DNA from: Apiospora phragmitis
Lineage: Eukaryota > Ascomycota > Sordariomycetes > Amphisphaeriales > Apiosporaceae
Assembly (NCBI GenBank): GCA_038363925.1
Contig: JAQQWL010000015.1
Span: forward strand, 2,418,001 to 2,482,000
Reading direction: 5' to 3'
DNA: 64,000 bases
In this document: positions 13,201 to 24,949 of the stretch, in pieces
Numbering within the stretch: the first letter of the stretch is position 1
Layout of the letters: each line of letters starts with the position of its first letter
Notes under the pieces: model-generated
Database searches by the model: none
What the model was told of the DNA's origin: nothing
What the model saw: the letters and a program-made list of their open reading frames with translations, nothing else
Program-made: the position numbers and the translations under genes

Positions 13201-14320
13201 AATACTGTATCGTTACTTACTTTAAGGTATTTTATTACCTTTTAAATATTATCGTTGTTTATAAAGAACTCGTTTTAATACTTCTTCTTTTATTATCGAA
13301 TAATATTGTAATATTACTTTATAGCGGCTTTTATAGTAACTTTCAAATTAATTTTAATATAATTTACCCTCCTCTTAATCTAGGCTCGGTTTCTTTAATA
13401 TATATAAATACGCTGGAATTACGTGAGGTTAATCGTTCACTATCGCTTCGTATACGGTAACGGCTTAGTTTTAAGCGTTAAGGCGTGCACTGTTTTTAAT
13501 ACGACTCCTATTAACCGGTTAGTTTATTATTAAACCGTGCCGCCTATAAAGGTCGTAATTAATACTATTATAATCCTAGTATTAATATCCTTCTAAGGGA
13601 TATTCTTAAAAAGGAGCCGGTTTTATCGATCCGGGTTTAATATTACCGTTTCGAATACCGTCTCTATAATCCGGTAATTAAATCCGTATTCCGTGTTTAA
13701 CACCCTATACTTAATTAAAAAATTCTTTATCTCTTCCGATATTAAAATAAAATCGATAATTATACTATAATCTCCTCTACTCTACGTTTTTATACCCCGA
13801 AGGAATAAATTATTAAGGCCGAATTTAATTATAAGGTAGATAATCGGATCCGCCTCTCTTTATTTTATTATTCTTACCTCGTTTTTTCCTTATAATTAAT
13901 TATACCGATTAAAATCCCTTATAATAATTATTTCTATCATTAACCTTATCCTCTTTTTTATTACCTTAATAACGATACGTAACTTTTTATACGTTTTTTA
14001 AAACGCCGGGAAGTCCTTTATAAAAACGTATACGGACGCTATAAAAACCGCACGATTTAGTAACCGTACGATTATTATAATAATATTAAAGGATTTAATT
14101 AAGACCTGCTCCGTTTCTATTTTTTTATTAACTAAGAGCATACTCCGGATCGGCCACCTCCCTTTTTTCCGGATTAATGGAACTATTTTAACCTATTTAT
14201 AATATCTTATAAGTATTGTTAAAAGCCGCCCTTAAACTATCTTAACGTAAGGTTTTTAAATCGAGATTATTATTATATATTATGTATTTTTATTATTAAT
14301 AAAACTATTATATATAAATC
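10250..14320 (-). pseudogene. LINE-b2 ORF2: endonuclease, RT, RNase H; decayed and interrupted
   Basis: Same order of domains as copy 1. Landmarks on the minus strand: an endonuclease start near 14270 (LKILR.DSLRAAFNNT); a stretch near 14150 reading REVADPEYALS, where the family has a Trp-rich segment; a phosphodiesterase motif RDF near 13900; RT boxes about 12850-12200; C-terminal block about 12060-11750. The frame is broken by RIP-type stops and by the MITE-like insertion at 11411-11595. Comparison with copy 1 across the insertion restores an uninterrupted alignment, which fixes the insertion boundaries. No product is expected. Confidence 0.78.
11411..11595. mobile_element. 185-bp MITE-like insertion spared by RIP
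   Basis: Copy 1 of LINE-b has no counterpart for these bases, and the flanks in copy 2 are the 6-bp duplication ATCCGT (11405-11410 and 11596-11601), so this is an insertion. The inserted DNA keeps C-runs, CA and TG, unlike its host, so it escaped RIP, either because it is short or because it came late. Weak terminal inverted similarity exists (attatggtgcgaaa against the reverse of the tctagcaccttta end). A perfect 8-bp hairpin, AAGGACAA with TTGTCCTT, sits at 11509-11533. There is no coding frame. Superfamily unassigned. Confidence 0.7.
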
Positions 14321-14339
14321 TTTATTTTTTTAAGTTATT

Positions 14340-15680
14340 TTAAATAATATGAAACGGTTTAATTATAGTTCGATAGGTATAATTTCGAATAGTTTCGATT
14401 AAACGACTTATATAATCTTTTATACAAGATATACTTTAAAACGATTACTTTATAGTTATAATAATTATACCTTTATTTTACGTATCGCTTATAAATTTAA
14501 ATATTTTTATATTAAAATATTTTATATTTTACTTATTAATAATTATAATATTATTCCGGGCGGTCTCGGCGTTCGAACGATTTAATGTAACCCGATTTAC
14601 CGCCGGCGTAAAAGAAGCCTTCTTTTAAGAACTTTCGCATATCGGCCGCCTTTATTAAGTAAACGATTATAAAACTATATACTTTCTCATTATCTTTCTT
14701 ATTTAATTATATTACTTTAGTAATTATAGTTTCGTTCTTTTATTCGAACATTTTAGTTACGCCGTCTCGTATATTATCGTTTTCGTTTAAGACCGTTATA
14801 CGTTTAATACTATTTATTTTAATCGGGTATAATTTATTTCGTAATATTCGCGCTTTAAACGCGTTCGTTTTTTCGGCCGCCTGTTTAATTAAGCGATGCT
14901 CGGCTTCGTTTCGATAGATAATTTTAATACGCTAAGGCTTTTTCGAATCTATAATCACGGTACGGTATCGCTAATCTTTCTGCTTACCCCCGGTTTAAAT
15001 CTCTTTTTCGATAACGAACCGAATCGTTCCCGCCATTATATTAGCCCGTTATTTGTCGTTTATATAAGAAATATCGATAATATAGTATAAGGTGTCGGTA
15101 AAAGTTAAAGGCGTCGTATTTATCGATATAAACGTGCGTATATTACTTAACTAGTTTATCGGCGGTGTACGCGCGATTTATGCGTACAAGGCTTACGGGT
15201 TAGTTTAAGCGTTAATGTTTAAAGCCGGGCTGTTTTAAATAATCTCTAATTAATCGCGGATTTATTTAAGCTCTTCGAAAAGACGGCGGTTCTCGCTTTA
15301 AGAGGCTTCGTATCGCTGGTTTATCTCTTAAATAGTGGCGCTCTAAGCCACCACGATCTGCTTCAGGTCCTAGATCTCGGTTTAGGCGCGTACGACGAAT
15401 TCTAAGATCTTTTAGAGGTACGTCTTGGCTGCCGGTCTATCCCGAGCCTTTTCGTTCGTCTCTGTTACCGTAGCTTCATTATTCTTAACTATTAATCGAT
15501 CTAATGCCTCTTAAATTTTCGCAGTCGGTTTCGTAACGCGAGTCGTCCGTCTGCTAGCCGCCGTTACGGGCTTCGTGATAGTCGTCGCGATTAAGTTTTA
15601 CGACCCCACCACGATCGATTCCTCCGCGTCGGCCGCCATTGTTTTACGTCTCCCCGCGCCACCTCGGCTGGCTACGTTCA
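14340..15680 (-). pseudogene. LINE-b2 ORF1: coiled-coil and CCHC zinc-knuckle protein, decayed
   Basis: A minus-strand frame begins near 15661 with MAADAEESIVVGS and continues ALDRLIVKNNEA, a polar helical region likely to form a coiled coil. The end of the frame, about 14640-14350, has FERRDRP followed by a tandem zinc-knuckle pattern in which most Cys are now Tyr: YNY..VKYK..YKNI..YKRYVK..YNYYNYK, then VLKYI. This matches the CCHC array of Tad-type ORF1. The protein would coat element RNA in ribonucleoprotein particles. The N-terminal 600 bp differ from copy 1. Stops are mostly TAA or TAG at likely Gln codons. The exact start is uncertain; an alternative lies upstream near 15730. Confidence 0.68.
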
Positions 15681-15860
15681 CGATGTTTCCGGCTCAAAAA
15701 AAGAATAATTGTACGTCGGAGTCGTTCCTCATAGTACTGTCGCTTAAACTCCAGTCTTATAAGCGTACAGTCGAATTCGAAATCGGTTTCCGCTTTGTTG
15801 AAATCAATTATCTGTTAAAGTTAGGCCCACCTCCGTCTTAGCGCTAATAGATACTTTACT

Positions 15861-16702
15861 AAATTAGCGCGGTACCTGGGTTATAAGAGGTACGTACTAG
15901 ATAAGCTAGCGCTATTATTTAAGCATCGTTTAATCGCATAACTCCTCGCTTTTAAATATCCGGGGAAGCTATAAAAAGAGGAAGCACAGTTCACTAATTT
16001 CATCGCTTACTGCTTACATTAAAAACAGGCCCTGCTTAGTTATTTATATGCATTATATTAATGCGTCGCTATTTAATTAAATAACCGCACTAAAAGTTTA
16101 TAGTTATCTCTCTTTAATAGTAACTAAAATAAACTCTACGCGCAGACCACTATATTTAACTCTAGGGTAGACAATAGATGAGATATTTATTATATATTAG
16201 TACTACTATTAGCGACTAAAGGTTAGAGATGCATAATTATTATTACTAAAATAGCGGGGGCTTAGTCTAGGGGTCGCTGCTTAGGCTATAGAGTATAACC
16301 TTACCTAGTATACTTAGTATAATAGTAATAACTATCTTATAGTGTAATAAATAAAAGAAGTATAGAGATAAAGGGAAAATAATCTCATAGTTTATTTATA
16401 ACGAATTAAAGAATATAAATAAACGACACGCCTTAAGACCCTTTATTTATAAAAATAGTAGAAATATAAGAGATATATTACGATCTCTTAACTAGTCGAT
16501 AAAGCCTACACGTTCTTAAGCCCCTTAGTAAATCGCACGAAAAATACCCTTTTCGAAGGACAGCCGATAGTTATTAAAGAACTAGATATAGTAGATATGC
16601 TTGGCCGGAAATTAAGTGGCAGCTATAATAAGTGATTCCCACACTAAGTTATCTAGCTGCGATCCTCGCTAATATTAAGGCTAAGGCGTACAGCCTCGCG
16701 TT
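15861..16702. other. Unassigned region between LINE-b2 and copia A
   Basis: No frame with recognisable protein motifs on either strand. Composition is moderately AT-rich with some CA left, so it is less RIPed than its neighbours. The first 100-150 bp may be the 5' untranslated part of LINE-b2, since nothing marks where that element begins. The last bases, 16703-16707 (ATAAA), are the left target duplication of copia A. Confidence 0.5.
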
Positions 16703-16707
16703 ATAAA

Positions 16708-16913
16708 TATTAGAACAGCAGGAACTGAGGTTTTCTATATTACCTTAAAAGGGTTGCCACGTACCTGCGCGTACGAGCCCCTTTTTATTTTATTAAGAGG
16801 GGTATACGATACCCTTTAGAACTCGTATTAAAAATAGATATAAATAATAAAATAAAAACAATTAAACCTCGATTAAAACCGAAATTACCGTATATACGAG
16901 AGCTTATTTAATA
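16708..16913 (+). repeat. Copia A 5' LTR
   Basis: 206 bp, aligning end to end with 22560-22765. It contains a palindromic pair, aaaggggt...acccctttt, around a core with tacgtgtacga-like words, conserved in copies B and C and presumably part of the promoter or terminator structure. Just downstream, at about 16921, a tggttact sequence could be the primer-binding site. Confidence 0.9.
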
Positions 16914-17099
16914 TTAATTAATGGTTACTCGTAGCGATTATAAATTAATAAGAATAAAGAGACGGTTTTACGCCCTTATCGATATAAGGGCGACCGTGTT
17001 AAGGAGCCCCGAGAATTTCCGCCCGTTAGAGATTTAGAGGAAGAGCCGAACTAAATTAACCGTACGAGGAGGAACCCTTTTTCCCGAGTATATATTATA

Positions 17100-20000
17100 G
17101 GGAGGAGACTAGGTTCCGAATTATACGCGAAACTAGCTAAGCTATGTATAATTATATATTTAAATAACTTTATCGTACGATTTATAAAACGATAACCCCT
17201 ATTAAAATAGAGTTAATTATGGTCGGCGAATCGGTATCGAGCTCGGACGTACCGAACTTAAATAGACCGACGACTTTAGACCCCGAACTATTTATATATA
17301 AAGAGGTATTTTAAAATATCGAGATCTTATTAATAGTTTAGAAAAGGAACGTTAACCTCGATTTTTAAGAGTTTTAACCCCTAGAGATACTCTTCGAGTC
17401 CGAGGAGATATGGCCTAAATAACTCACGACGTACCTCGTACGATACTTCTTAGAATATTATATATTAAAGATGAAGGGGACCTTCTTTTAAAAGTCCTTT
17501 ACTATAAAGTTCGACGAATAGACCGAGCACTAGTTCGGTTAAATTAATCGTACGTTTTAAAAAGAGCTTTTTAATTACTTTAAAAAATATAGAATCGATA
17601 TATTAATAAACGGATCCTTTAAGGCCAAGTTTATAAGCCTAGTACGACCGGCCGTTCTTAAATACTAACAGGATCGACCGGCAGAACCGATTTCGGAAAC
17701 CCGAAAAAGGGATATTCTATACTATTCTCGAGAATAGATAGTCGAATAACCGCCGCCTAAACGAGAGACACCTAATCTCTATATAAAGTAATCGTCCGCG
17801 ATATTACGGGATATTTTAGGCCCGATGTCCTACCTTAGATTACTAAGTACCTAAGCGTTGTAAGATATCGTCCTTTTTTCTTCCCCGATTTTAATACCGC
17901 TGGACTAGACTATATAATTATTTAGTCTAGCGTACGTTACGGAGTACGATATCTTTTTAAGCCGAGTTATTTATAACGGTAAAATCGATTAGAATAAGGT
18001 TATTATTTTTTTAAAGGTATAAAAAAAGAAAAAAACTATACCGGTAAGCCGTATAATATCTTTTACGATAAAGTATAGATATTTATCGAAATATATTAAC
18101 GGCTAGATATATTAAAAGACTAATACTATATAATTTTTTTAAATATTTTTTCCGGCCGTGCGGAAGTATTCTATTTTAATTATATCGGACTCGAAAAGAG
18201 ATAAAACGAGATATACTACCTAATAAATTACGTATAATATTTTACGGATTAAACAATAATTTCTTTCGTACGAGTAAAAAGTAAGAACGCCGAGAAATAA
18301 TTTATCGAGGTTTTAAAAATCCTACTAAATAAGCTTTAGTTCGTATAACGAGCCTTTAAAAAAGGATTCAAAGGAGAGATCGCTTTTTATACCTCCGTTG
18401 TAAGAGTTTATCGAGGAGTTCCGAAACTTTTATTAGCCTTTATTTATTAAAAACTAATATATAAAGCGCTATTTTTAAACCTTCGCGTATTACTAAGTAT
18501 AGTAATAAATTAGAAGATATTAAAACGATACTTAACGGAGGAACTATATCGAGATTTAGTTAAAGATATATACCTAATTAATAAACGATTTATAAATAAT
18601 TATACGAAAAAAAACCGACTAGTTTATAATAATAAATTATTATATAATAGCTAATTATTAAAATAAGAAAGAATTTAGCGACCCGCCGGCACCTTTCGAT
18701 TAAGATTATTATATAAAAACCGGAAGTTTAAATAAAAAACCTATCGAATCTATTATAAATAAAGCTATTAATTAATAAACCACCTAGCCGAAAAGTAGTT
18801 CCGAGTAAAGAACTAATATTTTTAAATGTGCAATAGCATTAAATAAGGCCCCTTTTTTTGAGATAAGTATAAAACGTTCGTTTAAAACTAGGAAAAGGAT
18901 AAGAAAGAGTTAGAAAATAACGAAAAGGAGTATAAATACCTCGATTTAGAAAATATACGATAAAGTATTATTTATTTAATAGACGCCGCGTTCTATTACC
19001 GGTTTATTAATAAGGATATTTACTTAGGAATTACTATATAAGCCGACTAATTTAACCTTAATAGCTCGTATAATTAAAATACCGGCGTCGTTTTATTTTT
19101 AATAGTCGGAAAGCTTTAGGTAAAGGACTATATATGAGAGAACCTAGACGTACGAATCGATTAGACCTCGGGAAGCGCCGAGATTAAGTTTAAAAGCTTA
19201 AAGTTTATTTCGTCGATTAAAATAATCGATATATAGAATTTATTAAGAATAATAAAATATTATATCCTAAATATTATAACTTTTTTTTTTATTTTTATTA
19301 TATAATATTAACCGGTTTAAAGCGTATTATAATAATATCTTTAATTTTATTATATAAAAGGATAGCGAGATACTCTTTATAATTAAAAAATAGGAATACC
19401 CGTTCTTTAATACCGGCCGTACGGAAGCGACGTTATATTTTACCGAAAAATAGTTTTAACACCTTTATTAACGGTTCGGATACCTTTGTACGGAGAAGCT
19501 CCATACTCTTTTAAAGAACGCCGGCTACGACGATATTGACCTTGCTGTTCTCGACAAGATCTAGAAGTTATGCTCTTAATGCTAATCGTATAATCCGGCG
19601 TCATAAAGATTTAAATTCTTATTATAGGATAAATACGATTTTAATTACGAAATTATTATAAACGTTATTTATATTAACGAGTAAAACGCACTTTACGTAA
19701 TCGATTTAAATATATCCTTTTAAACGGTTATATTCCTATATTCGCTTAGCGCACAAAACACTTAAAATACCCTTTATAAGTACTAAATATATATATATTA
19801 AAGACCCCTTAATTATACCTCGTATAATCCGGGTACGTATTTTTAAAAAGAGTTTCGCGACCACGTATAAATAATAGGAATTACTTATAAATAGATATTT
19901 ATTAAAGCTTATTAAGTAATAAATAAAATTAAACGAATATATGTTTTATTATATAAAATTTTCGATATTTTATAAAAAGATTTCGGTTATTATATAAATA

Positions 20001-22210
20001 CCGAGATAATACTTTAAATAATAATTAAAGCTTTAAACGATACGGCTAGCCTTAATAGCTTAATACTTACCCTACTCGTATTCGAAATATACTTTCGTAT
20101 TAACGGGAACTTATTACCGTTACCGGAGATCTAAATACGAAGAGAAGTTATACGGAAAATAATAAAGATATTTCGGAAAATATGTATAAATATCGATATT
20201 TACTAAGCTTTAAATACCCAGAATAAACTAGTTATTTAAAATATCTTAATACTCCCGCTCCGGAGTAAAGTCCTGGTCTAGCAGGAAAAAGAAGGATAAA
20301 CCGGACTATATAAAATAATAGTTATTAAAAACCGTACGATCCAAGTAAATACCTCAGACGGCTTAAAAGCTTTTCGAGTAACCTAAATTAAGCCGTATTA
20401 CTAAGAAGAAGCCGGAGAATTACACGATTAATTAGAATTATAAACAGATCCGGAATAGCCGGCAGGTATTTTAAATACCGAACCGATAACCGAGGAAATT
20501 ACGGTAGCTCTTATACGACGTAGCCGAGGACGACTTAAAAAATATTTACTCCGGAACGTTTAAGCCGCTATATTCCTTATTTAAAAATAATAAGAGAATT
20601 ACGACTTAATAATTAAGCTTTAATAAAACGAGGTTATTACCTCGTCTAGATACCCGTTTTAAGAGTCCGACGTAAAAAAGATTAATAATCTCGCCGTATA
20701 AAAGGTTTTCGAATTTATTCGATTCGACCCGAATAAGTATACCGGCCGAAAATTTTTTAAAACACGGCTCGTATAAGAAATTAAGGGTAAAATTACGAAG
20801 CCGTACGAGAAGTTTTAGCTCGTAATATAAGGTTACGGAGATATAGAAAAGGAGGTTATTTTAACCTAGTTATTAATAATTTAGCGGATGAGCTAAAGAT
20901 ACCTTTTAGCTTTCGGACCGACCCTGATCCGAGACTTTAATATATAAGGCGAGCTACGCGATATTATATAGGCGTATACTTAATTATATAATAAACTAAA
21001 CCGATTAATTTATACATATTTATTAATAAAGCTAAAGACTTAGTACCTCGAAGGAACGTTATTTTAAATCGTATTACTTCTATACGGATTAATAGAGTTA
21101 AGATTTTATTAGTTTAAAATATATTATAATTATTACGTATAAAATTTAAAAATAATTATATTAATATACGACGCCTATTTATTATTTATTATAAAAAGAC
21201 CGGATATTTTCGATATTATAGTAATATAAATTAACGATACGTTTAGCTTCGTTATAGCCCCTTTTTTTAAAAAAGAGGAAGAAAAGCTAATAGAGGAATA
21301 ATTTTATGCGAAATTAAAGAGTATTTTAACCGAAAATACGCCGATCGAGTTTAATAAAGGTAAAATTCGATTAGAATTATATAATATCTTTTTCGAATAA
21401 AAGGGATAAGTTAATTAATTAAAGCTTATCGACCTTAAAGTTATCGATAAAAACTAGTAACACGTTTTTTAGCGTATAAAAAGAGCATATTTAATATCTA
21501 TTTATTAACTAGAGGTAGCGTACGACCTGTCTACCGCCGCTTAAATATAAACCCTAAAAGATAAAGATATCGAGAGCCTAAATATACGGATTAACTAGTA
21601 GATCTAGAATCCGATACGCGGCTTAAGATATATCCCGCTTAATCTTTACCGTACGAAAATATATATTTTTATCGACGGTTTTTTCGCGAATAATAAGGAC
21701 TTGACGTCCTAGCTCGGATATTTAGTTATTTTAAACTAAGAGCTTAGCCGTATAAGGGATTAATTCGAAATTTAAAGTAATATTATTTATTAAAGTTCGA
21801 CGAAATATAAAAGAATTACTCGAAGCGTATTAGCTAGCGAACTATACGGTATAATTTCCGGTATCGATAGCGGTATCGTACTTAATACCACGTTAAAGAG
21901 AATCGTACGGAGCTTTAGATTTTAAGAGGTACTAATAATCCTTTATATAAACTCGAGATCACTTTACGAATACTTAGTTAAACTAGGAACGACGAACGAG
22001 AAAAGACTGATAATCGATATTATATCGCTTTAAGAATCGTACGAAAAAAGGGAGATCTCGGAGATCTGTTAGGTCGACGGCCGAGATAACCCTGTAGACG
22101 CCTTTATTAAGAAATTTTTAAATAGAGCCCTTAAATAGCTAGCATTAATTAATAGGTTAACTGTACGCGTAGAAACGTACGTTAAGAGACTAGACTTATA
22201 CGGCGAGTAA
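17100..22210 (+). pseudogene. Copia A gag-pol, RIP-inactivated
   Basis: Polyprotein of a Ty1/copia element. Gag spans about 17230-18830 and ends in a zinc-knuckle-like run KTYRI-YK..GY.SINHLAEK (Cys partly lost). A likely protease segment follows near 18980 (DAAFYHRF-NKDIYLGI). Integrase lies at about 19480-20300, with RFGYLCTEKLHTLLKNAGYD, KLCS.C and RFKFLL.DKYDFNYEIIINV, then YVIDLN. RT is at about 20650-21300, with TRLV.EIKGK, LVIQGYGD and LTQLL.IQRMS. RNase H is at about 21650-22200, starting RYIFIDGSFANNKDLTS and including SSTKYKRITRSVLASELYGI, both strongly Ty1-like. The RNase H part is open over more than 100 codons except for RIP-type stops. Confidence 0.85.
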
Positions 22211-22559
22211 AAAGAGAGGAAAGAAAAAGAGATATCTTTTTCCCTAACGGGGTGTAACGTATTGCGATATACGATAACGCCCTTACTATTATTACTATTT
22301 TTATTACTATTATTACTTTTAATTAATAACGAGGAAGTAATATATATTAACGTATAATAATTTTACTTATTATTATTATTACTAAGGGACCTGCTATTTG
22401 ATTAAGTTAACGTTAAGAAGGTATAGTATCACTTATACGGCTTAAGTAGGTACCGAATATCGGATTAGCGTAACCTATCCGTACGAAACCTTTACGAAGG
22501 GAAGACTCGTTTTAAAAAGGGGAGCTGCCTAAATCTATTATTAAAACAAAGACTGCCAG

Positions 22560-22765
22560 TATTAAAACAGTAAGAACTAAGGTTTTTTATATTACTTTAA
22601 AAGGGGTGCTACGTATTTACGTGTACGAACCCCTTTTTGTTTTATTAAAAGGGGTATACGATACCCCTCGTAGCTTATACTAAAGATAGATATAAATAAT
22701 AGAATAAGAACGATTAAACCTTAATTAAAACCGGAACCACCGTACGTACGAGAGCTCATTTAATA
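22560..22765 (+). repeat. Copia A 3' LTR
   Basis: 206 bp and the partner of 16708-16913. The two LTRs differ almost only by C/T and G/A, as expected for independent RIP of originally identical sequences. The right flank ATAAA is the target duplication. Confidence 0.9.
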
Positions 22766-22865
22766 ATAAAGGTAATAACTAGCTAAGCTAATAACTAATA
22801 AAAATAGCTCTAATATCGGTTAAAATAGATAAAAAATCCGGATTAAACGATAATATAAAAGAATT

Positions 22866-23743
22866 AATCCCTATATTAATAGTTTACCGCTCCGCTATAC
22901 GACGCCGACGCTAGCAGCTAGCCGTCGAGCGAAAACGCTACCGAATTAATCGCACCGCTATGGCCCTCGAGTGTTTGCTTCTCGGCGCCCGTCGTAGCGT
23001 CTTAAAGCTTAACCGTCTTATCGTTCGATACCGACGCTACGAGCCGGCCGTCGCGCGAGAACGCCACCGAGTTAATTTAACCGATATAGCCCGCGAACGT
23101 TTACTTCTTTTAACCTATCGCGGCGTCCTAAAGCTTAACCGTCCTATCGTCCGACGCCGATACTACTAGCTTCCCGTCGGGCGAGAACGCCACCGACCTA
23201 ACCGAAGCGACGAAACCGCTATGGCCTACGAACGCCTATTTCTCTTGGCCCGTCGCCGCGTCCCAAAGCTTAACCGTCCCGTCTTCCGACGCCGACGCCA
23301 TTAGTTTTCTATTATACGAAAACGCTACCGAGTTAATTTAATCGCTATAGCTCTCGAGCGTCTAGCGGTAGTTATTCTACTTAGTATTTATTATTAACTG
23401 TTTTAAAATCTATTTTAATATAAAAGTTTAAAATATAATACAGATTACGCTCTATTTCGAGGTAAAAAATAAACCCGACGAATAGATTTAAAAAGGGCTA
23501 ACTTAAATAATAAAAATATTAGCGAAAATAAAGCGGTTCGCATTATTAAAAAAGTTAACGAGTTATTTATTAATATTAAACTTAATATTTAATTAATAGC
23601 TTAGTTAAATAAGTTTAAGGGTAACTTATTATAAAATTATTTTAACGTAGTTAAAATCTTTAAGCTTTTTAAAACTATATTTATTAAACTAAGCGCTTTT
23701 AATTAATATAAAAAATTAAAAATTAAAAACACGTATACCTTAT
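22866..23743 (-). pseudogene. NLR-2 C-terminal half: linker and four WD40 repeats
   Basis: Continuation of the NACHT gene whose N-terminal half is at 31960-33425. The first part (23743-23390) reads VYVFLIFNFLY.LKALSL and later RFILANIFII, the linker blocks of fungal NACHT-WD40 proteins. From 23385 to 22866 come four WD40 repeats of about 42 residues, with ASASEDGTVKLWDAATGQEK, INSVAFS.DG.L.ASAS and a final LEGHSGAINSVAFSLDG. The repeats are very alike, as in incompatibility NLRs, where they form the ligand-sensing propeller. Every stop in this part falls where the family has Trp or Gln (TAG, TAA), so the damage is RIP. The frame loses similarity at 22866, about 100 bp from copia A. A full propeller needs seven blades, so repeats are missing. 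Confidence 0.9.
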
Positions 23744-24230
23744 TATTGCAGTACGTGTGGACTAACCACTACGCCACAAAACTAAAAGCTTCGGAAATAA
23801 CTAGATAGGTTATTTCTATCTAATTCTATACTATAAGCGTTACCCCGCACGGGAGATAACCGTCGGCCGTAACACTATGCCTCCTCTTTAAAGGCATACC
23901 CTTATGCTTTAGGGTAACAAGTTTTAGGCGCATATGATTTAGGCTAAGTATAGAGAAACCCTAGGGCTTCTATATAAGGAATATATAAGGCCCTACCCGC
24001 TTATTAACGATGTTACCTAGGTAGCTAAAGAGAGCCCCTATTCGGCAAGTATGAGAATCGAACCCACGTCTCTTATTTAGTAGGTTTATCTAGTTATTAT
24101 ATTATAATACGTATAGACTAATTACTACGTTATAAAGCTAAAAGCTTCGGAAATAACTAGACAAATCATTTTTATCTAATTCTATACTATAAGCGTTACC
24201 CCGCACGGGAGACAACCGTCGGCCGTAATA
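23744..24230 (-). mobile_element. TRIM1: miniature LTR element with tRNA-like promoter boxes
   Basis: 487 bp with 131-bp direct terminal repeats (23744-23874, 24100-24230), ends TG...CA after allowing RIP, and no coding capacity: a terminal-repeat retrotransposon in miniature. A second copy, TRIM2 (42564-43054), has perfect 5-bp target duplications, which validates the ends. On the minus strand the terminal repeat ends in a tRNA-like A-box word, GGCGTAGTGGTTAG, and about 65 nt further the internal part has GGGTTCGATTCTC, a B-box/T-arm word; both are conserved in TRIM2. A perfect inverted repeat, GAAATAAC/GTTATTTC, lies inside the terminal repeat. The left target duplication is CTTAT (23739-23743). 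Much CA is kept, so RIP was light here. Confidence 0.75.
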
Positions 24231-24234
24231 CTAG

Positions 24235-24889
24235 TGTTAGGACCTAGCCTAATTATGCGGCCTAGACCTATAAATCAACCGGCACGGAACTACGATAACC
24301 CGACCAGGCTACGATATTACCGGCGTTAATAAAGCCGCCAGTTATACTAATATAACCTCACTTATACTCCGCGACCGATTACCACCCCGCGCGGGGATAC
24401 CACGATTAATAATAGGACGGATAAATACCTAAAGGAATAAGAAGCGTAACTAATTATACGGGTTACGTAATAGCTTATAGGATTATTAGCTTAGGAGGAA
24501 TAAGCTACTAAGCTAGTGAGCCCGGGAGGTTTAGGGGATTATTAATTAAGTTAAGGATAAATTACTAAACTAGGAGGAATTAATAAAAAAGGGATTAAAT
24601 ATATAATTACGAACGTTTTTTATATATTTTATATAAATATTTTTTATTTTAATAATTAATTTAAGTATTAATTTAACTTATTAATAAGGTATATTATTTT
24701 AACGATTTTATTAAAAATACCTTTAAATTAATACATTTTAATTACTTTTTATTCCTACGGCTATTATATATTATATTAATAAAAGCGGACTTTTATTACA
24801 CGTTTAAATACTCTCTCGTATTATTAAATATAAATCCTTTAATATATCTTACTAGGTTTCTTTTTAAACTTTTAATAATGTTCGTTATA
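24235..24889 (+). repeat. Gypsy-1 5' LTR
   Basis: 655 bp, matching 31305-31959. The last 300 bp also match the solo LTR at 50393-51046, whereas the first 350 bp do not beyond the opening motif TGTTAxGACCT. That suggests a conserved R/U5 and a variable U3. Confidence 0.9.
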
Positions 24890-24949
24890 TTTTAATTACT
24901 TTTATTTTTACGAGTTATTACTTAAACCTTTAAGTAATAATACTTATAA

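Larger units (their letters stand above)
10161..15860 (-). mobile_element. LINE-b copy 2: Tad1-like LINE, tandem to copy 1
   Basis: Second copy of the same family in the same orientation, its 3' end only about 50 bp from the 5' end of copy 1. The 3' end carries the same motif (cgcccggg followed by an attta-rich tail). It is longer at the 5' end than copy 1 and carries a 185-bp insertion at 11411-11595. The ORF1 start region near 15440-15850 is GC-richer and keeps CA. Between the copies, 10091-10160 is plain AT-rich sequence. Head-to-tail LINE arrays can arise by repeated insertion into similar AT-rich sites or by unequal exchange; the sequence does not decide. Confidence 0.85.
16708..22765 (+). 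mobile_element. Copia A: complete Ty1/copia retrotransposon
   Basis: Two 206-bp LTRs in direct orientation (16708-16913, 22560-22765) bound an internal region with gag, integrase, reverse transcriptase and RNase H in Ty1/copia order. The element is flanked by identical 5-bp duplications ATAAA at 16703-16707 and 22766-22770, which proves the ends. Each LTR starts TATTAG (from TGTTAG) and ends AATA, consistent with RIP of TG...CA ends. The two other copies in the window are B (56302-62234, +) and C (40330-45566, -). It sits next to the 3' end of NLR-2. RIP stops pervade the frame, but the last part of pol is unusually readable. Confidence 0.93.

Noticed and set aside
14896..15090. Open frame of 64 codons on the plus strand
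   Set aside because: Antisense to LINE-b2 ORF1.
15575..15841. Open frame of 88 codons on the plus strand
   Set aside because: Antisense to the GC-rich start of LINE-b2 ORF1, which reads MAADAEESIVVGS on the other strand.
22960..23169. Open frame of 69 codons with an internal repeat
   Set aside because: Its repetition is the reverse strand of two WD40 units of NLR-2.
24040..24135. tRNA gene on the minus strand
   Set aside because: A-box and B-box words are present, but spacing is too long, no good acceptor stem is seen and the sequence is part of a two-copy TRIM.
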